Part shown: in pieces, positions 1 to 6,409 of the stretch
How positions within the stretch are numbered: position 1 is the stretch's first letter
How the letters are laid out: each line of letters starts with the position of its first letter
DNA from: Elusimicrobia bacterium RIFCSPLOWO2_01_FULL_60_11
Lineage (GTDB): Bacteria > Elusimicrobiota > Elusimicrobia > 2-02-FULL-39-32
DNA: 7,669 nucleotides
Assembly (NCBI GenBank): GCA_001800085.1
Contig: MGUS01000100.1
Location: 587 to 8,255, forward strand
Direction of reading: 5' to 3'
Position numbers and translations under genes: made by a program
The notes under the pieces: model-generated
What the model was told of the DNA's origin: nothing
What the model saw: the letters and a program-made list of their open reading frames with translations, nothing else
Database searches by the model: none

Positions 1-630
1 GCCAACCCGCCGGTCATCCTGATCTATCTCTACGGCACGAAGAACGCTTTGGAGCCCGCCTCGAAGAATTTTGCGGTGAAGACCGGCGCGATCCGCCAGT
101 TCAGGGCGGACGAAGTCCCGGGCACGCCTCCCACGGTCAAGGTCCAGCTGGCCCTGCGCGAAGAGCGTCCCTACAGGTTGGAGAGGGACGGCACCCGCAT
201 CATCCTCACTTTGGAGAACGCGGAAGAGGCCTCCGCGCCCCCGGAACCGCCGCCGGCGCCCCCGGCCGAAGCGCCGGCGGAAGTGGCCGCATCCACCGCC
301 ACCCTCTCGATCTCCGTCATCGGGGCGGTCAAGACGCAGGGGCGCCTGGACGTCAAGCCGGGCACCAAACTGCTGGAGGCGGTCTATCTCGCGGGCGGTT
401 TTTCCGATGACGCCGCGTCCGACCGCCTGCGCGTGGTGCGCAAGGACCAGGGCGAAAAGGTGACGATGCAGGCCACCGCCGCCCAGGCCAAGGACCTGGT
501 CCTGAAAGCGGGAGACCTGGTCATCGTTCCCGAGACAAGCTCCATCAAGCAGAAGATATTCAACGGAAAAGTCGTTCCATGGGCCACCTTCTTCATCAGC
601 ATGGGCTTGGTTCTCGCCCTTCTAATTTAG
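1..630 (+). CDS. AMIN + SLBB domain envelope protein with C-terminal membrane helix (5' truncated by window)
   Basis: The reading frame is open from base 1, so the gene begins outside the window; the TTG at 49 is not a convincing start because the AMIN-like sequence continues upstream of it. The 209 visible residues show, in order: an AMIN-like beta-rich segment (about nt 1-219), ending in the pattern PYRLERDGTRIILTLEN; a Pro/Ala-rich linker (about nt 220-300); an SLBB domain (about nt 301-540) with ISVIGAVKTQGRLDVKPGT, LLEAVYLAGGFS and KAGDLVIVPE; and a hydrophobic C-terminal helix (about nt 570-627). AMIN domains are known to localise periplasmic proteins to the cell wall, and SLBB domains occur in polysaccharide-export proteins of the Wza type. 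A role in envelope polysaccharide or secretion machinery is inferred. The stop TAG overlaps the GTG start of the next gene, suggesting translational coupling. The domain calls are good; the exact function is not known. Confidence 0.8.
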   Translation, partial: ANPPVILIYLYGTKNALEPASKNFAVKTGAIRQFRADEVPGTPPTVKVQLALREERPYRLERDGTRIILTLENAEEASAPPEPPPAPPAEAPAEVAASTATLSISVIGAVKTQGRLDVKPGTKLLEAVYLAGGFSDDAASDRLRVVRKDQGEKVTMQATAAQAKDLVLKAGDLVIVPETSSIKQKIFNGKVVPWATFFISMGLVLALLI

Positions 631-1592
631 TGAAAAAAAATCTCCCGCGCATCCTCGTTCCCCTCCTCATCTCGGCGCTGGCCCTTTGGGCCGCCACGCG
701 GAACGTGCGGTGGGAGGAAGTGAAGCACATCCTGCCGCAGGCCCGGCTGTTCCCTTTGGTCCTGGGTTTTCTCATCTCGCTCGTCTCGTATTACCTGCGG
801 GGATGGCGCTGGAAAATACTCCTCGCGCCCTTCCAGAGCGTATCCGTATGGACCCTCATCCGCTGGCAGGTGGGCGGCATCGTCATCAACAACCTCCTGC
901 CCCTGCGCGCGGGGGAATTCGCCCGCGCTTACTGGGCGGGCCACAAGACCTCGGTCTCCAAGAGCGCAATACTCGCCACCGTCGTGGTGGAGCGGGTCTT
1001 CGACGTGGGCACGCTCGCCGTCCTCACCCTGCTGCTTCTCGCGGGAATGGGACTCTCCGACGGCAATCCCCTCATGACCCCCAAAAGCATGGCCCTTCTG
1101 TCATCCGCGGCGCTCACCGCCGGCTACGCGGCCTGGCGCGTCTTCGGAAAAGTCCGGAGCCGCCTGCCGGAAAAGATCTCCAAGATGGCGGATAACTTCA
1201 TCTCCGGCCTCCATGTTCTGAAAGACGGCAAGGAGATCGCCAAGCTGGCCTTCCTTTCGCCCCTCATCTGGTCCATCGACATCGGGGCCGTGGCCGTGGC
1301 GTCCCGCTCCCTGGGACTGGACCTTTCCTGGCCGCAAGGCGGCCTCGTGATGGCGGGACTCATTCTGGGCGTGATGATCCCCGCGGCCCCGGGCGCCGTG
1401 GGCACCTATGAGGCCGGAGGCGTGCAGGCGCTCTCCTTGATGGGGTTCGACCCCACCCTGGCCTTCTCCTACGTCCTCCTGCTCCATGTTTTTCAGATGG
1501 GAGCGGCTTTTCTGCTGGGCATCCCCTCACTCATCATCGAAGGGTTCGACCCCAAACAGCTCTACCGCGAAATGAGCGGGACGGCCGGTTGA
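630..1592 (+). CDS. Lysylphosphatidylglycerol synthase TM-region / UPF0104 (YbhN-like) membrane protein
   Basis: This is an integral inner-membrane protein of the flippase-like LPG-synthase transmembrane family. I chose the GTG at 630, giving 320 residues beginning MKKNLPRILV, because it overlaps the upstream stop (TAGTG) and gives the usual N-terminus of a short basic stretch followed by a helix. An ATG at 579 would add 17 residues read from inside the preceding gene. Family signatures are visible: NNLLPLRAGEFARAY (residues 87-101), VVVERVFD (118-125) and PAAPGAVGTYEAGG (251-264). There are about seven to eight hydrophobic segments. No catalytic LPG-synthase domain follows, so it is the stand-alone membrane type, often found in glycolipid or polysaccharide loci. 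The substrate cannot be told from sequence. No clear Shine-Dalgarno sequence is seen, consistent with coupling to the upstream gene. Confidence 0.85.
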   Translation: MKKNLPRILVPLLISALALWAATRNVRWEEVKHILPQARLFPLVLGFLISLVSYYLRGWRWKILLAPFQSVSVWTLIRWQVGGIVINNLLPLRAGEFARAYWAGHKTSVSKSAILATVVVERVFDVGTLAVLTLLLLAGMGLSDGNPLMTPKSMALLSSAALTAGYAAWRVFGKVRSRLPEKISKMADNFISGLHVLKDGKEIAKLAFLSPLIWSIDIGAVAVASRSLGLDLSWPQGGLVMAGLILGVMIPAAPGAVGTYEAGGVQALSLMGFDPTLAFSYVLLLHVFQMGAAFLLGIPSLIIEGFDPKQLYREMSGTAG

Positions 1593-1598
1593 CCTGAC

Positions 1599-2399
1599 AT
1601 GTACCTTCAATTCTGGAACTTGAAAGATAAACCCTTCGAGAACACGCCCGATCCGAAATTCTTCTACCATACCCAAGAGCATGAGGAAGGGCTATCCCGC
1701 CTTCTCTATGTAGTGCGCGAAGGCAAGGGCGCGGGCCTGCTCACCGGCACCTACGGCTGCGGGAAGACCCTTCTTTCCCGGGCGCTCACCCGCGAACTGG
1801 AAAGCGACCTCTACAAGGTGGCTTATGTCACCAACCCGCGCCTCTCGGACACGGAGATGCTCAAAAGCATCCTCCACTCCCTCGGGGGCGGCCAGATCCC
1901 CCAGGGCAAGGGGGAGATCCTGATCGCGCTCGAGAAGGTCATCCTGGCCAACGCCCGGGACGGCAAGAAGACCGTCATCGTGGTGGACGAGGCCCACGCC
2001 ATCGAAGACCCGCTCCTGTTCGAAGAGCTCCGCCTCCTCCTGAATTTCCAGACGGAGGACAAGTTCCTCTTGACGCTGCTCATCCTCGGCCAGGACGAGC
2101 TCAAGCCGAAAGTGGCCCAGATCAAGCAGCTGGACCAGCGCATCGCTTTGCGGTTCCACCTCGAAGCCCTGGGCGCCGAAGAGACTGCGAGTTACGTGCA
2201 CCACCGGCTCTTGATCGCGGGCGCCAAGTCCGAGATATTCGACGAGGGCGCCCTTTCCATGGTCTACCGCAGGAGCGGGGGGATCCCCAGGCGCATCAAT
2301 CAGATCTGCGACATGGCATTGCTCACGGCCATGAGCCACAAGAGCCCCGGCGTCATCGAAGCCACGGTCGAAGAAGCCGTCGAGAGTTTGGAAAAATGA
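1599..2399 (+). CDS. ExeA-like AAA ATPase (secretion / exosortase-locus type)
   Basis: The protein has 266 residues and is a soluble P-loop ATPase. The N-terminus MYLQFWNLKDKPFENTPDPK matches the typical opening of ExeA/GspA-like and exosortase-locus ATPases (short aromatic start, KPF, TPDP). Walker A is GTYGCGKT at residues 50-57, Walker B is VIVVDEAHAI at 126-135, a candidate sensor/arginine region lies at QLDQRIALRF (177-186), and a sensor-2-like GGIPRRIN is at 227-234, so the ATPase looks complete and active. ExeA itself carries a C-terminal peptidoglycan-binding part that is absent here; the short form is usual in polysaccharide/exosortase clusters. The gene starts 6 bases after the UPF0104 stop and is probably in one operon with it. 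The energised partner is unknown; assembly of envelope export machinery is inferred. No exosortase gene is visible in the window. Confidence 0.88.
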   Translation: MYLQFWNLKDKPFENTPDPKFFYHTQEHEEGLSRLLYVVREGKGAGLLTGTYGCGKTLLSRALTRELESDLYKVAYVTNPRLSDTEMLKSILHSLGGGQIPQGKGEILIALEKVILANARDGKKTVIVVDEAHAIEDPLLFEELRLLLNFQTEDKFLLTLLILGQDELKPKVAQIKQLDQRIALRFHLEALGAEETASYVHHRLLIAGAKSEIFDEGALSMVYRRSGGIPRRINQICDMALLTAMSHKSPGVIEATVEEAVESLEK

Positions 2400-2406
2400 C
2401 CGAACA

Positions 2407-2413
2407 AAAAGGA
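2407..2413 (+). promoter_or_regulatory. Ribosome binding site of the beta-barrel gene
   Basis: AAAAGGA lies 5 bases before the ATG at 2419. It is the clearest Shine-Dalgarno sequence in the left half of the window and fixes the start of the outer-membrane protein. Confidence 0.6.
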
Positions 2414-2418
2414 TGTAA

Positions 2419-3231
2419 ATGAAAACAAAAACAGTTCTATCAGTCATTCTGCTTTTTACTTGTCAAGTTTTGGAAGCGAGGATATCGTCCCTCTCGCCCC
2501 GGGCCTATTCCGAGCGGCTGGCTACGAAGCTGCACGGCCTGGACCCATCGGTGAGCGTTCAGAACGGATGGAACGGCATCACCCCGTCCGGCGGGGACAG
2601 GGATTCCGGATTCATCCTGGTCCCGTATCAGGTCACTTACGGAGCCCTGGAAAAGCTGGAGGTGGGCGCGTCCTGGGGCCTGCAGCATGTGTCCCGGAAG
2701 AACAAGAGCGACCAGTTCGGCATCAACGACCTTGTGATCGCCGGGAAATACCGTTTCTTCGACGCCGACCGCGCGGATCGGTCGCCCGGCTTGGACGCCG
2801 AACTGGGGTTCTCATTCCCCACGGCGAGCTTCGACAAGGGCCTGGGCACGGGGGCTTTCGGCGTGTTGTTCGGCTGGGGGCTGGCGCTGCCTCTGGACCC
2901 CGCCCGCCTGCAGGTCGGCATGGGTTACAGGTTGAACGGCGAAAATTCGGATGACGTGCGCCCGGGGAACGTCTTCTCCTACAGTGTCGGGGGGTCGCTC
3001 CCCTTGCCGCAAATCGACAAGGATTTTCACGTCATCGGGGAATTCAAAGGGTTCAACCATTCCAAGGACAAGCTGCGGGGGGCCTCCATAGGTTCCGACG
3101 CGGACGAGCTCTACCTGGCGCCCGGAGCGGCCCTGTCGCTCCCCCACGGCATGCGGGCCCTCGGCCAGGTCCTGATCGGGCTGACGACGGACAGCTCGGA
3201 CGCGGGGTTCTCCTTCGAGCTCCAATTCTAA
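2419..3231 (+). CDS. Outer-membrane beta-barrel protein, MetA-pathway/transporter-like
   Basis: This is a 270-residue protein with a Sec-type signal peptide (MKTKTVLSVILLF core, likely cleavage near residue 21 after VLEA). The mature part is rich in alternating hydrophobic/polar strands with Gly and aromatics (VPYQVTYGALEKLEVGASWG, GKYRFF, GAFGVLFGWGLALPL, VGMGYRLNGENSD), typical of the small barrels annotated as phenol-degradation MetA-like transporters. It ends in FSFELQF, with a terminal Phe and hydrophobic residues at -3, -5 and -7, the classical BAM recognition signal. The Cys near residue 15 is not in a proper lipobox. The gene starts 19 bases after the ATPase stop, so it may share that operon. 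Its substrate is unknown. The 3' end is repeated twice downstream (3942-4007 and 6410-6439), which makes this the only intact copy in the window. Confidence 0.75.
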   Translation: MKTKTVLSVILLFTCQVLEARISSLSPRAYSERLATKLHGLDPSVSVQNGWNGITPSGGDRDSGFILVPYQVTYGALEKLEVGASWGLQHVSRKNKSDQFGINDLVIAGKYRFFDADRADRSPGLDAELGFSFPTASFDKGLGTGAFGVLFGWGLALPLDPARLQVGMGYRLNGENSDDVRPGNVFSYSVGGSLPLPQIDKDFHVIGEFKGFNHSKDKLRGASIGSDADELYLAPGAALSLPHGMRALGQVLIGLTTDSSDAGFSFELQF

Positions 3232-3233
3232 AT

Positions 3234-3243
3234 GTGATAAAAT
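3234..3243 (+). promoter_or_regulatory. Candidate extended -10 element after the barrel gene
   Basis: Just after the barrel stop the sequence reads TGTGATAAAAT, which contains TG-N-TAAAAT, resembling an extended -10 element. Transcription would start close to 3250, ahead of the small ORF and nucleotidyltransferase. No -35 match is evident, and the element overlaps the ATG at 3242, so this is weak evidence. Confidence 0.25.
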
Positions 3244-3409
3244 GACCCTCGTGCGTGGAAAGCGAAAGATAAAACACGATCCGGAACTCTACAGGCTCGC
3301 CAGGCGGGTCATGCGGCTTCCTTTCAACAAGGAGGGCTCCGACAAAAGAAATGTTCCGGCAAGCAACTTTGCGCTCCTTCATCACTTTGCAAGAATAAAA
3401 CCAATATGA
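3242..3409 (+). CDS. Small hypothetical ORF (55 codons) overlapping the nucleotidyltransferase start
   Basis: An ATG at 3242 opens a 55-residue frame beginning MTLVRGKRKIKHDPELYRLA and ending FARIKPI. Its TGA (3407-3409) overlaps the ATG of the nucleotidyltransferase (ATGA), the arrangement seen in translationally coupled gene pairs, including toxin-antitoxin pairs. The product would be small and basic (many Arg/Lys). The first about 34 codons mostly end in G or C like the neighbours, while the last about 20 are A/T-richer like the following gene, so it may be a chimeric leftover across an insertion junction near 3340 rather than a real gene. A GTG at 3251 is an alternative start. No Shine-Dalgarno sequence precedes either. 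I do not recognise the family. Confidence 0.35.
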   Translation: MTLVRGKRKIKHDPELYRLARRVMRLPFNKEGSDKRNVPASNFALLHHFARIKPI

Positions 3410-3939
3410 AGTTCGTTGATGACTACGAATCAGTATTGAAGAAATTCAACTCAAAAAATATCCGTTATGTCGTCATCGGCGTTTTTGGCATCAATTACTA
3501 TGCCAATGATCCCGGGAACAGGGTGCTTACTCAAGATTGTGACATCCTGTTGAAACCCCTGGTCAAAAATCTCCTGGATGCACTCAAGATACTGATGGCG
3601 GAAGGATTTAATTTGGAGTCGAACGGAGAACCGCTTGGCGATGTTGACGCATGGCTTGTGAAAAAACTGATCGAGCGTCGCTCAGTCGTCACGGCACGCA
3701 AAGGAGACGTTTTGAGGATCGATCTTGTCATTGAGGGCGGGGGAATCCCCTATTCGACTTGGGAAAAGAACCGAAGATTATTCAAAGCCGGAAACACAAG
3801 AATTTATGTGGGCGATTTACCTCAGTTGCTGCGCGCAAAAGAAAATGCCAATCGCGAGAAGGACCGAAAGTTCCTGGCACTCTATAAGATCCAGCTCAAG
3901 GAAATGCTGGATGCTCACAAACAAAAAACAAAAAAATGA
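3406..3939 (+). CDS. Minimal nucleotidyltransferase (AbiEii / DUF6036-like superfamily)
   Basis: The protein has 177 residues and shows the Pol-beta-type nucleotidyltransferase pattern: YVVIGVFGINYYA (21-33) in the place of the usual GG-containing loop, TQDCDILL (42-49) with the metal-binding pair D44 and D46, and a third acidic residue D106 in LRIDLVIEGG. A C-terminal LLRAKENANREKDR (141-154) matches the K...R.KD motif common in AbiEii-like and DUF6036-like proteins. The catalytic triad is therefore intact. Known relatives transfer nucleotides to RNA, proteins or small molecules, and several act as toxins; the target here is unknown. Base composition is visibly more AT-rich than the surrounding genes, suggesting horizontal acquisition. 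No good Shine-Dalgarno sequence precedes the ATG, so translation may depend on the overlapping small ORF upstream. The gene ends in a run of seven A followed by TGA, directly against a remnant of the barrel gene's 3' end. Confidence 0.72.
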   Translation: MKFVDDYESVLKKFNSKNIRYVVIGVFGINYYANDPGNRVLTQDCDILLKPLVKNLLDALKILMAEGFNLESNGEPLGDVDAWLVKKLIERRSVVTARKGDVLRIDLVIEGGGIPYSTWEKNRRLFKAGNTRIYVGDLPQLLRAKENANREKDRKFLALYKIQLKEMLDAHKQKTKK

Positions 3940-4007
3940 ACCGGATCTTGCTCGGCTTCACCACGGACAGCTCGGACGCGGGGTTTTCCTTGGAGCTCCA
4001 GTTTTGA
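3936..4007 (+). pseudogene. Remnant of the 3' end of a second beta-barrel gene (tail copy B)
   Basis: In the frame starting at the ATG at 3936 (overlapping the nucleotidyltransferase stop as ATGA), 23 codons end GFTTDSSDAGFSLELQF and a TGA. This matches the last residues of the intact barrel gene (GLTTDSSDAGFSFELQF). By hand alignment of the last 63 bases including stop codons, about 51 are identical, with an exact 23-base core (3963-3985 versus 3187-3209). Detectable homology begins near 3942, three bases after the cargo gene's stop. The outer-membrane C-terminal pattern (F at -1, L at -3 and -5, F at -7) is intact. I interpret it as the surviving 3' end of a paralogue, since there is no room for a barrel body. 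Independent translation of the short ORF is unlikely but not excluded. Confidence 0.8.
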
Positions 4008-4008
4008 C

Positions 4009-4012
4009 AAGG
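4009..4012 (+). promoter_or_regulatory. Ribosome binding site for the TTG-started membrane protein
   Basis: AAGG lies 9 bases before the TTG at 4022. An in-frame TAG at 4013-4015 rules out a start further upstream, so this weak site supports the TTG choice. Confidence 0.4.
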
Positions 4013-4021
4013 TAGCATCCC

Positions 4022-6409
4022 TTGGCGAAAAAAAACCTCATCTGCATTTTTCTGATTTCCGTCCTGACCCTTGCCCTTCAGTTGCTTGAGACCAGGATCC
4101 TATCCGTACTTTACTGGCACCATCTTGTTTACTTCGTCGTCACGCTGGGCCTATTGGGAATGGCCGCGGGCGGGACCGCTCTTTCCGTCAGTAAAAAATT
4201 GAAGGAAATGGACGGACCGGACTTGTTCCGGTTATGCCTCGCGGGCTTCTCGATCTCAGAACTGTCCGGCATGCTGATCGTCGGGGGGCTCTCTTCCGCG
4301 AATGATTTTTTCGCTTCTTCTCAAAGCTTCTTCACTCTATTCGGCCTCGCGACATCCTATGTTCTGATCATGATCCCTTACTTTTTCTTCGGACTTTTGA
4401 TCAGCGGTGAATTCTTCCGTCATCCCGGACAATCCGGACAGATTTACCTTTTCAACCTGACGGGATCCGCCGCGGGGTGCCTGCTCTACGTGCTTTTGAT
4501 CCGGCCTCTGGGCGCGGAACTCTTTTTGGTGTTGATATTCGCGGCGGGGGTGCTGCCCGTCATACTGACGGCCCCCGGATGGGGTCTTCCAAGCAGGGCC
4601 GCCGTTGCCGTCATCCTCCTGGCCGTTTCCTGGACGGGATATCATGGCCTCCGTTTCTTGCCTGAAAGGAACAAGCAATATTGGACTCTTTTTGAAAATT
4701 CCGCGGTGGAGTTCTCGGAATGGAATGCGATATCCAGGATCGACGTCCTCTCGAACCGGGACCGGGATGAAGGCTACAAAAGGATATTGATCGACGGGGA
4801 CGCGCAAACTCCCATGCTTCATGTCGACTTGGCCGCGTTGACCCCGGATTCTCTTCTCTACGTTCCCCGGGATTTCGTCTACCTGTTGAACAGGAGAAGG
4901 ATCCCCGAAAAGGCGCTGATCATAGGATCGGGCGGGGGATCGGACGTGTTGGCGGCATACAAGTACGGAGCCAAGGAGATCGACGCGGCCGAGATCAATC
5001 CGAGCATCGTCAAGCTCGTGACCGGATATTATTCTTCCTATATTGGCGGCGTTTTCAAGCAGAAGAACGTCAACCTTCACCTTGAAGACGGCAGGAGCTT
5101 CGTCAGAAGGACCGGCAAGAAATACGACGCCATCGTCCTCTTCGGAGTGGACAGCCTTGCGGCGCTTTCTTCGGGAGCTTATATCCTGATGGAAAGCTAC
5201 CTCTACACCCTGCAGGCTTTTTCAGACTATTGGAGCAAACTGGACGAGGACGGGATCATCCAGATCAGCCGCTGGTTCTATCGCGATGTGCCCCGAGAGA
5301 CTTTGAGGGCGTTCATCACCGCTTACCGCATGCTCCTTCTCAACGGTGTGAAAGACCCCTCCGCCCACCTGCTCGTCCTGTCGGATTCGGCTCTCTGGCA
5401 GCGGGACCAGCCTTTCGGGTATCTCTTTATCTCCAAAAGACCTTTTGAATTGGAACAGCTCCGGCGGCTCGGAGATTGGCTCCAGGCAAGGCGGCTGACG
5501 TTCGACCTGATCTACTCTCCTTTTTCCCTGAAGGAAGAACACGCGCCTTCCTCCCCATTCGACCAATTCGCGCGGGCCGCCGCGGAGGGCAGGGAGGAAT
5601 CTTTTTACCGCGATTACCCTTTTAACGTGAAGCCGGTGACCGATGACGATCCTTTCTTCTTTCAATATGGAAGGTGGTCCCATGCTTTCAAGCCGTATCC
5701 GGACCGCCCGGGATATTTCGATTCCATCCAGGGAAGATGGCCTTTCCTCGTGCTTTTGATGCTGGTCTTTCAAACGGTCGTTCTCACGGCCTTTCTGGTC
5801 GGGTGGCCCTGCTGGAAACTGAGCCGGAAAACCGGGAACTTCAGAACGCACATTCCCATCCTCGCATATTTCTCTCTTCTGGGGATCGGGTTCATGTTCG
5901 TGGAGATGTTCTTCATACAGAAATGCGTGCTTTTTCTCGGACACCCCATCTACTCGATGGCGGTGACCATCCCGGCTCTCCTGGCAGGGGCGGGGCTGGG
6001 CAGTTTCGCGCTCAAGCGGAAGTGGAATAATGCCGGCGCGTGGCTGGTCATCCTGGGAGCGTGGTCGCTGGCAAGCTGGATCATCGCCATGCGTCCGGAG
6101 ACGGCGCAGTTTTTGCTTCAACACGCGATCCCCTTGAGGATAGCCGCCGTCTGCGCTCTTATTTTTCCGGTGGGAGCGCTCCTTGGAATGCCTTTCCCGT
6201 TCGCCATTAAAAAACTCATCGGGTTCACCGAAATCATCCCCATCGCCTGGGCCGTCAACGGAGGCATGTCCGTCGTTTCTTCGGTATTGGCCGTCGTCCT
6301 GGCAATGACTTTCGGGTTCCAATCGCTGGTCTTATCGGCCCTTGCGGCTTATTTTTTGGCTTTTGTTTTTTTCCGCATATGGGTCCGGCGGACCGCGATC
6401 AAGACTTAA
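4022..6409 (+). CDS. Membrane-bound spermidine synthase-like (methyltransferase-fold) protein
   Basis: The 795-residue protein has three parts. An N-terminal block of about six to seven membrane helices (residues 5-213) includes the pattern LALQLLETRILSVLYWHHLVYFVVTL, written here in pieces: LALQLLETRI, then HHLVYFVVTL. A cytosol- or periplasm-facing spermidine-synthase-like Rossmann domain (about 230-560) has IIGSGGGSD (300-308), the acidic DAAEINP (321-327), LEDGRSF (354-360) and YDAIVLFGVDS (368-378). A C-terminal block of helices (about 573-790) carries GMPFPFAIKKL and IAWAVNGGMSVVSS, typical of these fused proteins. In spermidine synthases the segment after YD.I normally reads D-S-S-D; here the first Asp position is Phe, so true aminopropyl transfer is doubtful. 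The start is TTG, since an in-frame stop lies 7 bases upstream. The gene ends directly against a third barrel-tail remnant. Its substrate is unknown. Confidence 0.78.
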   Translation: MAKKNLICIFLISVLTLALQLLETRILSVLYWHHLVYFVVTLGLLGMAAGGTALSVSKKLKEMDGPDLFRLCLAGFSISELSGMLIVGGLSSANDFFASSQSFFTLFGLATSYVLIMIPYFFFGLLISGEFFRHPGQSGQIYLFNLTGSAAGCLLYVLLIRPLGAELFLVLIFAAGVLPVILTAPGWGLPSRAAVAVILLAVSWTGYHGLRFLPERNKQYWTLFENSAVEFSEWNAISRIDVLSNRDRDEGYKRILIDGDAQTPMLHVDLAALTPDSLLYVPRDFVYLLNRRRIPEKALIIGSGGGSDVLAAYKYGAKEIDAAEINPSIVKLVTGYYSSYIGGVFKQKNVNLHLEDGRSFVRRTGKKYDAIVLFGVDSLAALSSGAYILMESYLYTLQAFSDYWSKLDEDGIIQISRWFYRDVPRETLRAFITAYRMLLLNGVKDPSAHLLVLSDSALWQRDQPFGYLFISKRPFELEQLRRLGDWLQARRLTFDLIYSPFSLKEEHAPSSPFDQFARAAAEGREESFYRDYPFNVKPVTDDDPFFFQYGRWSHAFKPYPDRPGYFDSIQGRWPFLVLLMLVFQTVVLTAFLVGWPCWKLSRKTGNFRTHIPILAYFSLLGIGFMFVEMFFIQKCVLFLGHPIYSMAVTIPALLAGAGLGSFALKRKWNNAGAWLVILGAWSLASWIIAMRPETAQFLLQHAIPLRIAAVCALIFPVGALLGMPFPFAIKKLIGFTEIIPIAWAVNGGMSVVSSVLAVVLAMTFGFQSLVLSALAAYFLAFVFFRIWVRRTAIKT

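Noticed and set aside
1692..2447. Long minus-strand open frame opposite the ATPase gene
   Set aside because: It is a GC-rich shadow of a clear AAA ATPase with complete Walker motifs, and its translation has no recognisable domain.
2419..2470. Possible lipoprotein signal (Cys15) in the barrel protein
   Set aside because: The residue before Cys is Thr, not Gly/Ala/Ser, and a normal signal peptidase I site follows near residue 21.
3724..3752. Near-palindrome GGGGAATCCCC inside the nucleotidyltransferase gene
   Set aside because: It is short, imperfect and within coding sequence, with no second copy.
3990..4000. Palindrome TGGAGCTCCA in tail B (GGAGCTCC also in tail C) as a recombinase or integron site
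   Set aside because: The same GAGCTC string appears by codon use elsewhere (for example near 6731 in argF), the intact copy lacks the full palindrome, and no attC-like arms or integrase are present.
4004..4009. TTGACA resembling a -35 box at the end of tail copy B
   Set aside because: No -10-like hexamer follows at 16-18 bases, and the match arises from the TTT TGA stop context of the tail.
5222..6322. 366-codon minus-strand open frame opposite the membrane protein
   Set aside because: Its translation is highly charged and low in complexity, as expected of an antisense shadow of membrane helices. The plus frame has clear family motifs.
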